Positions 32,133-43,036 of a stretch of 64,000 nucleotides of DNA are shown piece after piece. The notes beneath the pieces are model-generated. The model searched no databases, was not told where the DNA came from, and saw nothing but the letters and a program-made list of their open reading frames with translations. Positions within the stretch are counted from its first letter, which is position 1. The number at the start of each line of letters is the position of its first letter. The stretch is from Rhodobiaceae bacterium (GTDB lineage Bacteria > Pseudomonadota > Alphaproteobacteria > RS24): assembly GCA_002721725.1 (NCBI GenBank), contig PBLK01000007.1, positions 1-64,000 of the forward strand. The letters run 5' to 3'. The translations under genes and the position numbers were made by a program.

Positions 32133-32609
32133 CTAGAGCTTGGTCGGATTAGGCGCGTCGCCATAAACGTCGAGTGGGTCAAAGATTTTTTTGTCCTCTT
32201 CATAGGCCAGTTCGACCGGCGTATCGGGCAGGTCACCCGTGGGCAAAGAGCGATAAAAGCATGACCGATAGCCGACATGGCAGCTCGCACCATTGCCCCC
32301 GACATTGACGCGCAGCCACACACAATCTTGGTCATCATCAATTCGCATTTCGGCAATTTCTTGCACCAAACCGCTGGTTGCGCCCTTGTGCCAAATCGCT
32401 TGCCGCGAGCGCGACCAGTAATGCGCCTCGCCGCTGGCAATAGTTTTTTTCAGAGCTACTTCATTCATATAGCCGTGCATAAGCAATTCACCGCTGGTAA
32501 AATCAGTGGTGACAACGGGAATAAGGCCATTAGCGTCGAATTTCGGCGCCAGCACATGGCCTTCTTCAACCTGTTTTACGGTTTCGCGCGCTGCAAAAGG
32601 ACCTGACAT
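32133..32609 (-). CDS. hisI: Phosphoribosyl-AMP cyclohydrolase
   Basis: LLMHGYMNEVALKKTIASGEAHYWSRSRQAIWHKGATSG; CHVGYRSCFYR. Confidence 0.96.
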   Translation of the reverse strand: MSGPFAARETVKQVEEGHVLAPKFDANGLIPVVTTDFTSGELLMHGYMNEVALKKTIASGEAHYWSRSRQAIWHKGATSGLVQEIAEMRIDDDQDCVWLRVNVGGNGASCHVGYRSCFYRSLPTGDLPDTPVELAYEEDKKIFDPLDVYGDAPNPTKL

Positions 32610-32644
32610 AGATAAACCCTCTCAATGTTGAGGGTCTTATAGAC

Positions 32645-33271
32645 CTAGCTGTTAATCATGGCAAGGAAGCGTGCTTCCATTTTCGGGTCTTCGGCAAACA
32701 CACCAGTAAATTGCGTTGTGATGGTTGCCACATCTGGCTTTCTAATGCCACGTGTTGTCATGCATTGGTGCTTGGCATCGACCAAAATGGCAATACCGGC
32801 TGGTTCCATAACGCGCTGAATGCAATCGACGATTTGCGCCGTCATAGTTTCCTGCGTTTGCAGGCGTTTGGCGAAAATCTCAATAACCCGTGCCAATTTT
32901 GAAATGCCGACAACTTTGTCGACCGGCATATAGGCGATGTGCACCTTGCCCAGGATCGCCACCATATGGTGCTCGCAATGGCTTTCCAATGAAATGTCAC
33001 GAAGCATGACCATGTCGTCATAGCCTTCGACATCCTCAAAAGTGCGTCCCAAAACTTCTTCCGGATCTTCGTCATACCCGGCAAAAAATTCCTGATAGGC
33101 TTTGACCACACGCTTTGGCGTGTCGATCAGTCCTTCGCGGTCCGGATTGTCCCCGGCCCAAGAAATAAGCGTGCGAACCGCTGCTTCAGCTTCCTCACGT
33201 GAAGGTTTTTCCACTTTTACGTCCCGTTCCCTAACCACCGGCGTTTTACTGCCGTCAACTCTTGCGTCCAT
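32645..33271 (-). CDS. folE: GTP cyclohydrolase I
   Basis: [45 protein letters not shown]. Confidence 0.97.
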   Translation of the reverse strand: MDARVDGSKTPVVRERDVKVEKPSREEAEAAVRTLISWAGDNPDREGLIDTPKRVVKAYQEFFAGYDEDPEEVLGRTFEDVEGYDDMVMLRDISLESHCEHHMVAILGKVHIAYMPVDKVVGISKLARVIEIFAKRLQTQETMTAQIVDCIQRVMEPAGIAILVDAKHQCMTTRGIRKPDVATITTQFTGVFAEDPKMEARFLAMINS

Positions 33272-33614
33272 TTTAGCCTCACCCTACGGGGAATACGCCC
33301 CGGTATTCGTCAGGCACGCTGAATGCCCAATAAATTCATGGCCCCAGCAGTCATGGCCTTATGCCATGATACGATGGATACGCCGCCACATAAAAAACGC
33401 ACAAGGATTTGCATTGATGCAAACACGCTTTTGCTAATTCCTCAGAATTTTCAAAGCGGCAAATGTTACCTCGCGCGACAGGGCCAGTTAACATCCGGTC
33501 GCAGCCACATGTTCTACGATACTGATATTAGGCCAGATTGAAAAAATTACCAGTTAAACTGAGAATTCCGCAAAAGCGCTTGCTGGCTTTGGGGCACGGC
33601 AGTATTGTGCGCGC

Positions 33615-34976
33615 ATGAACAGCCAACTGGTTTTATACAATAGCCAATCGCGGCAGAAAGAGGTTTTTGTGCCGCAAAACCCTGCCCGACTGACGATTTA
33701 TGTATGCGGGCCAACGGTTTATGGCGCCTGCCATATCGGCAATTTTCGCCCCGCTGTGGTGTTTGATGTGTTGGTGCGGCTGTTGCGCACGCTTTACCCG
33801 CAAGTGGTCTATGCGCGCAATATTACCGATATTGACGATAAAATTAATGCAAAAGCAGCCGAAGAGGGCGTTGATATTGCTGATATTTCCGCTCGTTTTC
33901 ACAAGAAATATCTCGAAGATGTTGCCCAGATCGGCGTTTTGCCTCCCGATATTGAGCCTTTCGCCACCGGCCATATGGGTGAGATGCAGGCTATGATTGG
34001 CGGTCTGATTGCCAGCAATCATGCTTATGAGGCAGAAGGCCATGTGCTGTTTGACGTGACGCAAGATGGAGAATACGGCGGCCTGTCGGGGCGCTCGCAA
34101 GAGGATATGCTAGCCGGTGCGCGCGTTGAAGTGGCGCCCTATAAGAAAAATCCCGCCGATTTTGTGTTGTGGAAGCCGTCAACCCACGCGCAGCCGGGCT
34201 GGGACAGCGTCTGGGGGCGCGGCCGCCCGGGCTGGCATATTGAATGCTCGGCGATGATTAAAAAACATCTCGGTGAAACCATTGATATTCATGGCGGCGG
34301 GGCGGATTTGCAATTTCCCCATCATGAAAATGAGGCGGCGCAAAGCCGCTGCGCCCATGCCGCTCCGCTTGCGCGCTATTGGCTGCATAATGGCATGCTG
34401 AATATTGGCGGTGAGAAAATGTCGAAATCGCTCGGCAATATAATCGTGATGGATGATTTGCTGGCGCAAGCACCGGGTGAAGCGGTTCGGCTGGCTCTGC
34501 TGCAAGGACAATATCGCCAAAGGCTTGATTTCACGCCCGATTTGCTGACGCAATCGACGAAAAATCTCAACCGCTTATATGGGGCATTGCGCGATGCAGC
34601 GTCTATTGAGCCGGCGGAGATGGACGCGCCTGAAGGTTTCATGGCTGCGTTATGCGATGATTTGAACACGCCGAAAGCTTTGGCCGAATTGTTTGCGCTG
34701 GCAAAGCGCGCTGATACGCCTGAAGGCAAAGGCGCATTGCTGGCAGCAGGCAGGCTGATGGGCCTACTCGAGAAAAGCCCGGAAGCGTGGTTTGCCGCGC
34801 AAACCGATGATGCCGATATTGATGAGGCGGCGGTGGAAGCGCTGATTGCCGAGCGTGCGCAAGCGCGGGCCGATAAGGATTACGCGGCGGCCGATGCGGC
34901 GCGTGACAAGCTGACCGCCATGGGCGTTGCGATTGAAGATACGGTCGACGGACCGATTTGGAAGCCCGCAAAATGA
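33615..34976 (+). CDS. cysS: Cysteine--tRNA ligase
   Basis: YVCGPTVYGACHIGNFRPAVVFD; WHIECSAMIKKHLGETIDIHGGGADLQFPHHENE; KMSKSLGN. Confidence 0.99.
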   Translation: MNSQLVLYNSQSRQKEVFVPQNPARLTIYVCGPTVYGACHIGNFRPAVVFDVLVRLLRTLYPQVVYARNITDIDDKINAKAAEEGVDIADISARFHKKYLEDVAQIGVLPPDIEPFATGHMGEMQAMIGGLIASNHAYEAEGHVLFDVTQDGEYGGLSGRSQEDMLAGARVEVAPYKKNPADFVLWKPSTHAQPGWDSVWGRGRPGWHIECSAMIKKHLGETIDIHGGGADLQFPHHENEAAQSRCAHAAPLARYWLHNGMLNIGGEKMSKSLGNIIVMDDLLAQAPGEAVRLALLQGQYRQRLDFTPDLLTQSTKNLNRLYGALRDAASIEPAEMDAPEGFMAALCDDLNTPKALAELFALAKRADTPEGKGALLAAGRLMGLLEKSPEAWFAAQTDDADIDEAAVEALIAERAQARADKDYAAADAARDKLTAMGVAIEDTVDGPIWKPAK

Positions 34977-34986
34977 TGCCAAAACC

Positions 34987-35427
34987 ATGATGAATGAACT
35001 ATATAATCAGCGCATTTTGAAACTGGCGGCGGAAATTCCGCATATCGGCACGCTCGATGCGCCGCAAGCGGCAGCTGACGCGCAATCGCGGCTCTGCGGT
35101 TCCAAAGTTCATGTCGAGTTGAGCTTGGCTGACGATGGCACGGGCAATGTGGTGGTTGCCGCTTTCGCGCATGAGGTCGAAGCCTGCGCGCTGGGGCAGG
35201 CCTCCAGCTCGGTCATGGCACGCGAGATTATCGGGTCCAGTCCGAAAGAATTGCGCCAAGTCGGCGCGACCATGCGCGCCATGCTGAAAGAAGAAGGCGC
35301 GCCGCCGACCGGACGCTGGGCCGACCTCGAAGTGTTGGAACCGGTGCGCGACTATAAAAACCGCCATGCCTCAACCTTGCTGACGTTCGACGCGGTGGAA
35401 GACTGTTTGCAGCAATTGGGGATTTAA
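34987..35427 (+). CDS. Iron-sulfur cluster scaffold-like protein (NifU/IscU N-terminal domain-like)
   Basis: LYNQRILKLAAEIPHIGTL; CALGQASSSVMAREIIG; ADLEVLEPVRDYKNRHASTLLTFDAV. Confidence 0.85.
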   Translation: MMNELYNQRILKLAAEIPHIGTLDAPQAAADAQSRLCGSKVHVELSLADDGTGNVVVAAFAHEVEACALGQASSSVMAREIIGSSPKELRQVGATMRAMLKEEGAPPTGRWADLEVLEPVRDYKNRHASTLLTFDAVEDCLQQLGI

Positions 35428-35732
35428 AGCCCCAGCACCGTCACTTTTACTCTCTTGGCTTTACCGACTTCCACGCCCTCGGCGTCGCGAATGGCTTTTT
35501 TGATGGGCAAGAGATAGCTCTTGCGTTCTTTCGACGGAAACATAGATGTTTGCCATTCGCTGCTGCCGATGCGCGCATTCACTTTCAGCGATTTGAAGCC
35601 GCGCCGCACATGTTTGGTGAAATGCTGGGCATGGTCGCTCATATCTTGCGGCATGGTGATGAACCACCAGTCGGTCTTTTTACCCGACCAGAGCCACACC
35701 TCGCCCTCAAACTCATATTCCAGCGTGTCCAT
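35424..35732 (-). CDS. DUF1905 domain-containing protein
   Basis: YEFEGEVWLWSGKKTDWWFITMP...KVNARIGSSEWQTSMFPSKERKSYLLPIKKAIRDAEGV. Confidence 0.85.
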   Translation of the reverse strand: MDTLEYEFEGEVWLWSGKKTDWWFITMPQDMSDHAQHFTKHVRRGFKSLKVNARIGSSEWQTSMFPSKERKSYLLPIKKAIRDAEGVEVGKAKRVKVTVLGL

Positions 35733-35771
35733 TTTTACCCCTATACGTGATATTTTGTTACTATAAGCGCC

Positions 35772-36074
35772 ATGATGGGGCGTGTCTTTGAATTCTTGGT
35801 TTTGGTGCCGGTGCATGTTTACCGACTGTTTATCTCGCCCGTGATAGGGTCACGTTGTCGCTTTCAACCGACATGTTCTGAATATGCGGTGGCAGCGGTG
35901 CGCGAGCACGGTGCTTGGGCCGGTTTGTGGCTCAGCTTGAGGCGCTTGTCGCAGTGCCACCCGATTGAAGCGCTAGGGGCGGGGCATGGTTTTGACCCCG
36001 TGCCTGTTGAGATTTCGCGCGCAGCTTGGTATGCACCTTGGAAGATAAAAGCCAGAGACGATCCTGACAGATGA
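35772..36074 (+). CDS. yidD: Membrane protein insertion efficiency factor YidD
   Basis: [49 protein letters not shown]. Confidence 0.93.
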   Translation: MMGRVFEFLVLVPVHVYRLFISPVIGSRCRFQPTCSEYAVAAVREHGAWAGLWLSLRRLSQCHPIEALGAGHGFDPVPVEISRAAWYAPWKIKARDDPDR

Positions 36075-38032
36075 TTACACTGACCTTACCCGATGGCTCG
36101 ACCCGCCAATTTGACGGCCCGATTGACGGGCTTGCTTTCGCCGAAAGCATTTCCAAATCGCTGGCCAAAAAGGCTTTGGCGTGGAAAGTCGATGGCGAGG
36201 TGATTGACTTGGCGCGCCGCGTTGAGGTCGATGCCGAAGTGGCGGTGATTACTGCCGCCGATGAAGACGGCATCGATTTGATGCGCCATGACTGCGCGCA
36301 TGTTTTGGCCGAAGCTGTGCAGGAGCTTTTCCCCGGCACGCAAGTGACCATCGGACCGGTGATTGAAAAAGGCTTTTATTATGATTTCGCGCGCGAAACG
36401 CCGTTCAGCCTTGACGACCTTGAGGCGATTGAAAAGCGCATGAAGGAAATCGTCGACCGCGATGAAGAGATTGTCCGCGAAGAATGGGAGCGCGATGAAG
36501 CGGTGGAGCATTTCCGCGAGATTGGCGAGGAATATAAGGCGGAGATTATTGCCGCCATACCGGCCGACCAGGCGATTACGGTTTACCGTCAGGGTGCTTG
36601 GAAAGATTTGTGCCGTGGCCCGCATTTGCCGTCTACCGGCAAGCTAGGCAAAGCCTTCAAGCTGACCAAGCTGGCCGGTGCCTATTGGCGCGGCGACAGT
36701 GATAATGAAATGTTGCAGCGCATTTACGGCACGTGCTGGGGCAATGAAAAAGATTTGAAAGCTTACTTGCACATGGTCGAGGAAGCAGAAAAGCGCGACC
36801 ACCGTAAGTTGGGCCGCGAAATGGATTTGTTCCATTTGCAGGAAGAGGCGCAAGGCAGTGTTTTCTGGCACGCCAAAGGCTACATAATTTGGCAGCAGCT
36901 TGAGCAATATATTCGCCGCCGCCTGACAGCGCATCATTATGAAGAAGTGAAGACGCCGCAGCTTTTGGATAAGCGCTTTTGGGAGCAATCGGGCCATTGG
37001 GATAAGTTTCGCGAAAGCATGTTTGTCGTGCCCGATGAAGTGCCGTCAATCGAAGAAGGTGCGGCGGTGATTTCCGCCGATGCCGATTTGATGGCAATTA
37101 AGCCGATGAATTGTCCGGCGCATGTGCAAATTTTCAAACAGGGCATTAAATCTTATCGCGACTTGCCCATTCGTATGGCCGAGTTTGGTTGTTGCCATCG
37201 TAATGAGGCGCATGGCGCCTTGCATGGGCTGATGCGGGTGCGGCAAATGACACAAGATGATGCGCATATTTTCTGCCGCGAAGACCAAATCATCTCAGAG
37301 GCAGTCGATTTTTGCGGATTGGTGACGCAGGTTTATACCGATCTCGGTTTTGAAGATGTCTCGGTCAAGTTGGCGCTGCGACCTGATATGCGCGCCGGTG
37401 ACGATGATGTTTGGGACCGCGCCGAGCAGGGCTTGCGCGATGCGCTGACCGAAGTCGGACTTGAGTGGGAAGAATTGCCCAACGAAGGCGCGTTTTACGG
37501 CCCGAAAATTGAATATCATTTGCGCGACGCGATCGGCCGCACCTGGCAATGCGGCACGCTCCAACTCGACTTTGTGCTACCCGAGCGGCTTGATGCCGCC
37601 TATATCGGCGAAGACGGCAATAAGCATCGTCCGGTTATGTTGCACCGCGCGGTTTTGGGCACGCTCGAGCGCTTTATCGGCATTATGCTGGAGAGCTATG
37701 CCGGTAAAATGCCGCTTTGGCTCGCGCCGGAACAAGTAGTGGTATGCTCCATTACCTCAGATACCGATGATTATGCGCATCAGGTCGTTGCCGCCTTGCA
37801 AGCGCAAGGCCTGCGCGCGCGTGCCGATATCCGTAACGAAAAGATTAATTACAAAGTGCGCGAACATTCAGTCGCCAAAGTGCCGGTGATTTTGGCAGTC
37901 GGCATGCGCGAGGCGGATGAGGGCACAGTGTCCATGCGCCGCCTTGGTTCAAAAGAGCAAAGCGTGACGGGTCTGGATGAGGCGGTAGAGGCATTGGCGG
38001 CAGAGGCGACGCCGCCCGATTTGCGTATTTAG
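36071..38032 (+). CDS. thrS: Threonine--tRNA ligase
   Basis: TGS domain; [59 protein letters not shown]. Confidence 0.99.
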   Translation: MITLTLPDGSTRQFDGPIDGLAFAESISKSLAKKALAWKVDGEVIDLARRVEVDAEVAVITAADEDGIDLMRHDCAHVLAEAVQELFPGTQVTIGPVIEKGFYYDFARETPFSLDDLEAIEKRMKEIVDRDEEIVREEWERDEAVEHFREIGEEYKAEIIAAIPADQAITVYRQGAWKDLCRGPHLPSTGKLGKAFKLTKLAGAYWRGDSDNEMLQRIYGTCWGNEKDLKAYLHMVEEAEKRDHRKLGREMDLFHLQEEAQGSVFWHAKGYIIWQQLEQYIRRRLTAHHYEEVKTPQLLDKRFWEQSGHWDKFRESMFVVPDEVPSIEEGAAVISADADLMAIKPMNCPAHVQIFKQGIKSYRDLPIRMAEFGCCHRNEAHGALHGLMRVRQMTQDDAHIFCREDQIISEAVDFCGLVTQVYTDLGFEDVSVKLALRPDMRAGDDDVWDRAEQGLRDALTEVGLEWEELPNEGAFYGPKIEYHLRDAIGRTWQCGTLQLDFVLPERLDAAYIGEDGNKHRPVMLHRAVLGTLERFIGIMLESYAGKMPLWLAPEQVVVCSITSDTDDYAHQVVAALQAQGLRARADIRNEKINYKVREHSVAKVPVILAVGMREADEGTVSMRRLGSKEQSVTGLDEAVEALAAEATPPDLRI

Positions 38033-38058
38033 AACTGTCACTCGATTTTCGGCACAGC

Positions 38059-38211
38059 TTAATCATTTTTCTGAACACCGGCATTGCCGAGTAGGGCGCG
38101 GCTCTTCCCATCTTTCAATCGAAATTTCAATGAGCGCCCTGTTGGTGACCATTCGGCGTAATAGCTATCGGTGAGTGCGGCATAGGGTGAGCTATGATCA
38201 ACATAGTTCAA
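38059..38211 (-). other. Unassigned coding-like frame (TTG or upstream start; possible small gene or gene remnant)
   Basis: Manual translation: LNYVDHSSPYAALTDSYYAEWSPTGRSLKFRLKDGKSRALLGNAGVQKND*; no ATG; not in supplied ORF track. Confidence 0.35.
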
Positions 38212-38275
38212 CGCTATTTGACTTTGATGGGGCGCAGTTATATGGCAGGTAACGCCTTAAGGAGAATAACACAGC

Positions 38276-38818
38276 ATGGTCGAAACCAGAGAGTTTTTGA
38301 AAAAGCGTCGTTCGGTTCTTGCGCGCAATATGACCGCGCCGGGGCCTGATGATGCGCAGCTGCGCGAATTGCTGAGCATTGCCGCGCGCGTGCCTGACCA
38401 CGGCAAGCTCGCGCCTTGGCGCTTTGTGGTTCTGCAGGGCGTTGATCGTGCAAAATTGGGCCATATTGCCGCCACCGCTTTGGGTGATGACAGCGTGGCT
38501 GAGCATTATGAACGCGCGCCGTGCGTCGTCGCTGTTTTGGCCTGCCCGAAAGAGCATCCGAAAATTCCGCGCAGTGAAATGATTTTGTCAGCCGGCGCGG
38601 CCTGCATGAATTTGCTGACGGGGGCCCAATCTATGGGCTTTGCCGCGCAATGGCTGACGGGCGCTGCCGCCTATGAAGAAGCTGTGTTGCGCGCGCTTGG
38701 CGGGGCGCAGGGCGATGAGATAGCGGGTTTTATTTATATCGGCACAGCAGCTGAAGCGCCGAGTGAGAGGGCGCGCCCCGAATTGGACGATGTTGTCAGA
38801 TTCGGCTTGGCGGATTAG
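38276..38818 (+). CDS. Nitroreductase family protein (YdjA-like)
   Basis: LKKRRSVLARNMTAPGPDDAQLRELLSIAARVPDHGKLAPWRFVVL. Confidence 0.92.
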   Translation: MVETREFLKKRRSVLARNMTAPGPDDAQLRELLSIAARVPDHGKLAPWRFVVLQGVDRAKLGHIAATALGDDSVAEHYERAPCVVAVLACPKEHPKIPRSEMILSAGAACMNLLTGAQSMGFAAQWLTGAAAYEEAVLRALGGAQGDEIAGFIYIGTAAEAPSERARPELDDVVRFGLAD

Positions 38819-38826
38819 GCGCTCCC

Positions 38827-40167
38827 ATGAACAGTCTGACCCAAGATATCAGGACATTGCTCAATCTCGCCTGGCCGGTGGTGATTTCGCGCGTCGGTAT
38901 CTTGACACTTGGCATTACAGACACGGTAATGGTCGGGCGCTATGCGTCAGAGCATCTCGCCTATCTCGGCATCGGCATGGTGCCGAGCAATATTTATATT
39001 CTTATTATGATTGGCTTGCTCATGGGCACATCGGTTTTGGTGTCCAACCGCTTTGGCGCAGGCCAATATGAAAAAACCGGCGAAGTGTTGTGGCACGCGC
39101 TGCCCTGGGGTTTTACCATCGGACTCATCGGTTTTTTGTTTTGCTATTTCGGCGAGTTTTGGCTGCTCTTGACCGGCCAAGATGCTGAACTGGCAAAAAA
39201 AGGCGGACATATTTCAATCATTGCTGGATTGAGCCTGCCGCTTGCCGCCGTGCATATGACGACGGGTTTTTTCCTCGAAGGCATTCGCAATCCGCGCCCC
39301 GGCATGGTGATTATGATTGCCGCCAATATCATTAATATCTTCGCCAATTATTTTCTCGTCTATGGCGTTTACGGCTTTCCTGAATTGGGAGCGGAAGGCT
39401 CAATCTGGGCGACCTTTATCGTGCGTTGCATGCAAGTGGCGGCCATTTTGTCTTATGTCTGGTTTTTCATCGACCATGAGAAATTTGGCTTGCGGAAGCC
39501 GAAAATCACCTGGCGTGGCGGCACGGAATTGCGCCGCATCGGTTATGCTTCGGGCATTTCAATGGGGCTGGAAAACGGCGCGTTTAATGCGTTGGTGCTG
39601 TTTGCTGGTTTCCTCGGTACGGCCGTTGTCGCGGCGCATGTCATTATGATTAACGTGTTTGCGGTCTTCTTCATGATGGGGCTAGGCTTTGGCGTCGCGA
39701 CCGCGGTCAGTGTCGGCAATGCCAATGGCGCGGGCGATATGGAGCAAGTATCTCGTTGGGCTTGGCTCGGCCTGTCATTGCAGAGCATTATCATGATTAT
39801 TGCCGGGTTGCTGATGTGGCTGACCGCGCAAAGCACAGGCGAATTTTTCTCAAATGATCCTGCCGTTTACAATCTTGCGACGGCGATGATTGCATGGGTT
39901 TCCGTGTCGCTTGTGTTTGATACCGGCCAGTCGCTCATGGCCATGGCTTTGCGCGCACGAGGCGATACATGGGCACCGACTTTCATTCACTTTCTTGCTT
40001 ACGGAGTGGTGATGATACCGCTTGCCTATCTGCTGATTTTCCCCCTAGGGCGCGGCGCAATGGGGTTGGCCGATAGCGTTATTCTGGGCACTTTCGTGCC
40101 GTTCATGCTGGTCATAATGCGCTATCTCCAGCTTGACCGGCGCGCCTTAAAAACCCAAACAGCCTAG
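38827..40167 (+). CDS. MATE family efflux transporter
   Basis: LLNLAWPVVISRVGILTLGITDTVMVGRYASEHLAYLGIG; about 12 TM. Confidence 0.93.
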   Translation: MNSLTQDIRTLLNLAWPVVISRVGILTLGITDTVMVGRYASEHLAYLGIGMVPSNIYILIMIGLLMGTSVLVSNRFGAGQYEKTGEVLWHALPWGFTIGLIGFLFCYFGEFWLLLTGQDAELAKKGGHISIIAGLSLPLAAVHMTTGFFLEGIRNPRPGMVIMIAANIINIFANYFLVYGVYGFPELGAEGSIWATFIVRCMQVAAILSYVWFFIDHEKFGLRKPKITWRGGTELRRIGYASGISMGLENGAFNALVLFAGFLGTAVVAAHVIMINVFAVFFMMGLGFGVATAVSVGNANGAGDMEQVSRWAWLGLSLQSIIMIIAGLLMWLTAQSTGEFFSNDPAVYNLATAMIAWVSVSLVFDTGQSLMAMALRARGDTWAPTFIHFLAYGVVMIPLAYLLIFPLGRGAMGLADSVILGTFVPFMLVIMRYLQLDRRALKTQTA

Positions 40168-41372
40168 TCTTTGTGCTGGCCGATAATACCGGCTTCGAGA
40201 TATTTTTTGCACGTCTCTTCATCGATGCCGAATTGTTCCAGCACTTCCATTGTATGCTGACCGATTTCCGGCAGCGGCCCTTTCGGGTCGGTGCTTTCAC
40301 CGCCAAAGCGAATGGGTGAGGCAATGTTTTTATAGCTTGTCCCGTCGGCTTTCGGCATATCGACATAAACACCAGCGGCGTGCATTTGCGGGTCTTCAAA
40401 AGATTGCTCGAAGGTTTGCACCGGCGACCAGATAAGCCCGGCCTCGTCTAGAATTGGTGTCCATTCTGCAAGTGTTTTTTTGGCAAATGCCTCGTCCATT
40501 ATGGCAATCAAATCGACACCATTCCGGCGGCGGTCGCGCAAGCTACCGAAACGTTCATCTTCCAATAAATCCTCGCGGTCAATGGCGCGCGCAACATCGG
40601 GCCAATCCGGCTCATTGGGCCGGCCATTGATGAACAGCCAATACTCATCTTTGGTCATGTAGAAATTATTAATTGCGACAATCGCTTCGTTGCGTGGGCG
40701 CGACCGGGCAATGCGGCCATAACGCAACCAGGTCCCGTAATCGCAGCCGACTGTATAGGCGGCGGAACGAACAAGCGAACTTTCTACCAAAGTGCCTTTG
40801 CCAGTGTCGCGGGCTTTTAACAGCGCAGCCAAAATACCGCTGGCCGTGGCGATTCCGGTAATATGATCACCCGCCGCCGTGCGCAGTGGGGCAGGGGCTG
40901 CGCCTTTCGGCGTCATAATCCAGCCGAAGCCTGACTTGGCGTTAAAAGCCGCCGTGTCAAAGCCCGGCTTATCGGCTTCTTCGCCCTGAAGCCCGAAGCC
41001 TGTGACGCTGGCGTAAACCAGCTTCGGATTCATTTTGGACAGCGTGTCGAAATCCAAACCTTGTTGCTTTAATTGGCCGGGGCGGACATTGGTCAAAAAT
41101 ACATCAGCGTCTGCCACCAGCTTGCGGACAATCTCGCGTCCCTCATCTGTACCGGTATTGACAGCAATGGCCCGCTTGCCGCGATTGTCGAGGGCGGAGA
41201 CCGGATTGTCAGGATAATCATCGGTCATGGCGCTGGCATAAAATTTGCGCATGGGACAGCCGCTCAGTGGCTCAATCTTAATCACATCGGCACCCCAATC
41301 GGCCATAATGCCACCAGCTGAGGGGGCCGCGATATAGGTTGCCATTTCAATAATTTTAATGCCTTCAAGCAT
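40164..41372 (-). CDS. CaiB/BaiF family CoA-transferase
   Basis: MLEGIKIIEMATYIAAPSAGGIMADWGADVIKIEPL; NVRPGQLKQQGLDFDTL; start reassigned to 41372. Confidence 0.92.
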   Translation of the reverse strand: MLEGIKIIEMATYIAAPSAGGIMADWGADVIKIEPLSGCPMRKFYASAMTDDYPDNPVSALDNRGKRAIAVNTGTDEGREIVRKLVADADVFLTNVRPGQLKQQGLDFDTLSKMNPKLVYASVTGFGLQGEEADKPGFDTAAFNAKSGFGWIMTPKGAAPAPLRTAAGDHITGIATASGILAALLKARDTGKGTLVESSLVRSAAYTVGCDYGTWLRYGRIARSRPRNEAIVAINNFYMTKDEYWLFINGRPNEPDWPDVARAIDREDLLEDERFGSLRDRRRNGVDLIAIMDEAFAKKTLAEWTPILDEAGLIWSPVQTFEQSFEDPQMHAAGVYVDMPKADGTSYKNIASPIRFGGESTDPKGPLPEIGQHTMEVLEQFGIDEETCKKYLEAGIIGQHKD

Positions 41373-41424
41373 GGCCAGATCTCCCGTTTGCCGATAACTT
41401 AAAGCGAGGGAGCACGAAAAGGCA

Positions 41425-41751
41425 ATGACCGAAAAACAGATAAGAACAATACTTTTGGCCAAGCGCCAGGAATTGGCCGATTTGCTTGATGTAAGTGCCG
41501 ATGATGCCGCGCCTGTTGAATTGGACCAGACCCAGCAGGGGCGCTTGTCGCGCATGGATGCGTTACAACAACAAGCCATGGCGGCCGAAACGCAACGCCG
41601 CCGTCATCGGCAAGTGCTATTGCTCGATGCGGCTTTGCAACGTTTGGATGATGGGGAATACGGACATTGCGTGAATTGCGGTGAGGAAATTGAAGCCAAC
41701 CGGCTGGCGCTCGACCCGGCTACGCCGTTTTGCATTGCACACGCAAAATAA
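41425..41751 (+). CDS. TraR/DksA-type zinc finger protein
   Basis: DDGEYGHCVNCGEEIEANRLALDPATPFCIAHAK (CxxC..CxxH). Confidence 0.88.
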   Translation: MTEKQIRTILLAKRQELADLLDVSADDAAPVELDQTQQGRLSRMDALQQQAMAAETQRRRHRQVLLLDAALQRLDDGEYGHCVNCGEEIEANRLALDPATPFCIAHAK

Positions 41752-41803
41752 TATGCACAAATAAGCCATTGCCCGTATGGCGCGTGCCGTTTAACACAAC
41801 GCC

Positions 41804-43036
41804 ATGAATTATTTCGCTTTCATGCGCGCGCATTACCTCTTTTTGCTGTTCGGTTTCTTGATGATGGGGTTGTCAAATTTCGGGCAGACTTTTTTCATCG
41901 CGCTCTACAGCAATGAAATTCGGGCGCTGTTCAACCTTTCCAATGCCGGATTTGGTGGCCTTTACTCAACCATGACGCTGCTCAGCGCGGCGGTGATGCT
42001 TTATTCGGGACGCTTTATCGATGCTTGGCCGCTCCGTCGTTTCACCTTGTTTGTTTTGGGTGGGCTGGCCTTGGGCTGTCTGATCATGGCCTCGGCGCAG
42101 CATATAATTTCCCTTGCTGCTGCGCTGTTTCTGCTGCGCCATTTCGGACAGGGGCTGTCCAGCCATACCGGCATGACGACGGCGGGGCGCAGCTTTGCTG
42201 CCAATCGTGGGCAAGCGGTCTCTTTGGTGCAGTTGGGTTATGCCAGCTTTGAAGGTTTTTTTCCGCTCATGGCGGTGGCATTGATGGCCTATATTGGGTG
42301 GCAAGCAAGCTGGTTGGTATTTGCCGCTGCTTTGGTGCTATTGGCCGTGCCTTTGCAACTTTTTCTAAGCACTGCTGAGCCGAAACATGCGAATGATGAT
42401 TTACACAGCGATAATCAAGAGGCCTCAGCAGAGCGCGGCGAGGTGCTGCGTGACCGGCGTTTTTATATGGTGATGCCGCTCTATCTCGCGCCACCGTTTT
42501 TCCTGACAGGTCTGTTTTTCCACCAGGTGCAATTGGCCGAAAGCCGCGACTGGCCGATTGATGCTTTGGCGGCGGCCTTTTCGCTCTATGCTTTTGCCAA
42601 AGTTACCGTTTCATTATTGACCGGCCCGAGCATTGATCGGCTGTCGGCTTTGCGTCTTATGCCATTAAGTGCTGCACCGCTCATTCTGGCCTTGAGCCTG
42701 CTGCTCATTCCCAATGATTTATTCGGCGCTTGGACGCCGTTTGTTTATATGGGGCTTATCGGCATCAATCTTGGCATGGCAGGGCCGATCAGTGGCGGCT
42801 TGTGGCCAGAGCTTTTCGGCACGGTGCATTTGGGCGCGATACGTTCATTGACTTCGCCCATTGTCGTCAGCGCCACGGCGGCTGCACCCGTCTTGTTCGG
42901 CGCGGCGATTGATATGGGCGTCGGCTTTAACACGCTGGCAAGTGGAGCCGTTGTCTCCATATTTGTCGCCGCCTTGCTTGCCTTTTCGGTACCAGCCGAT
43001 AAACTCGCCACCAAAAGGGGAGAGCATAATGAATAA
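41804..43036 (+). CDS. MFS transporter
   Basis: About 12 TM, LFNLSNAGFGGLYSTMTLLSAAVMLYSGRFIDAWPLR. Confidence 0.88.
   Translation: MNYFAFMRAHYLFLLFGFLMMGLSNFGQTFFIALYSNEIRALFNLSNAGFGGLYSTMTLLSAAVMLYSGRFIDAWPLRRFTLFVLGGLALGCLIMASAQHIISLAAALFLLRHFGQGLSSHTGMTTAGRSFAANRGQAVSLVQLGYASFEGFFPLMAVALMAYIGWQASWLVFAAALVLLAVPLQLFLSTAEPKHANDDLHSDNQEASAERGEVLRDRRFYMVMPLYLAPPFFLTGLFFHQVQLAESRDWPIDALAAAFSLYAFAKVTVSLLTGPSIDRLSALRLMPLSAAPLILALSLLLIPNDLFGAWTPFVYMGLIGINLGMAGPISGGLWPELFGTVHLGAIRSLTSPIVVSATAAAPVLFGAAIDMGVGFNTLASGAVVSIFVAALLAFSVPADKLATKRGEHNE

Noticed and set aside
33323-33541. 72-aa ORF in the folE-cysS gap
   Set aside because: No SD, no recognisable motif, composition not convincing; the gap is more likely regulatory/divergent promoter sequence, but I found no specific riboswitch or T-box pattern.
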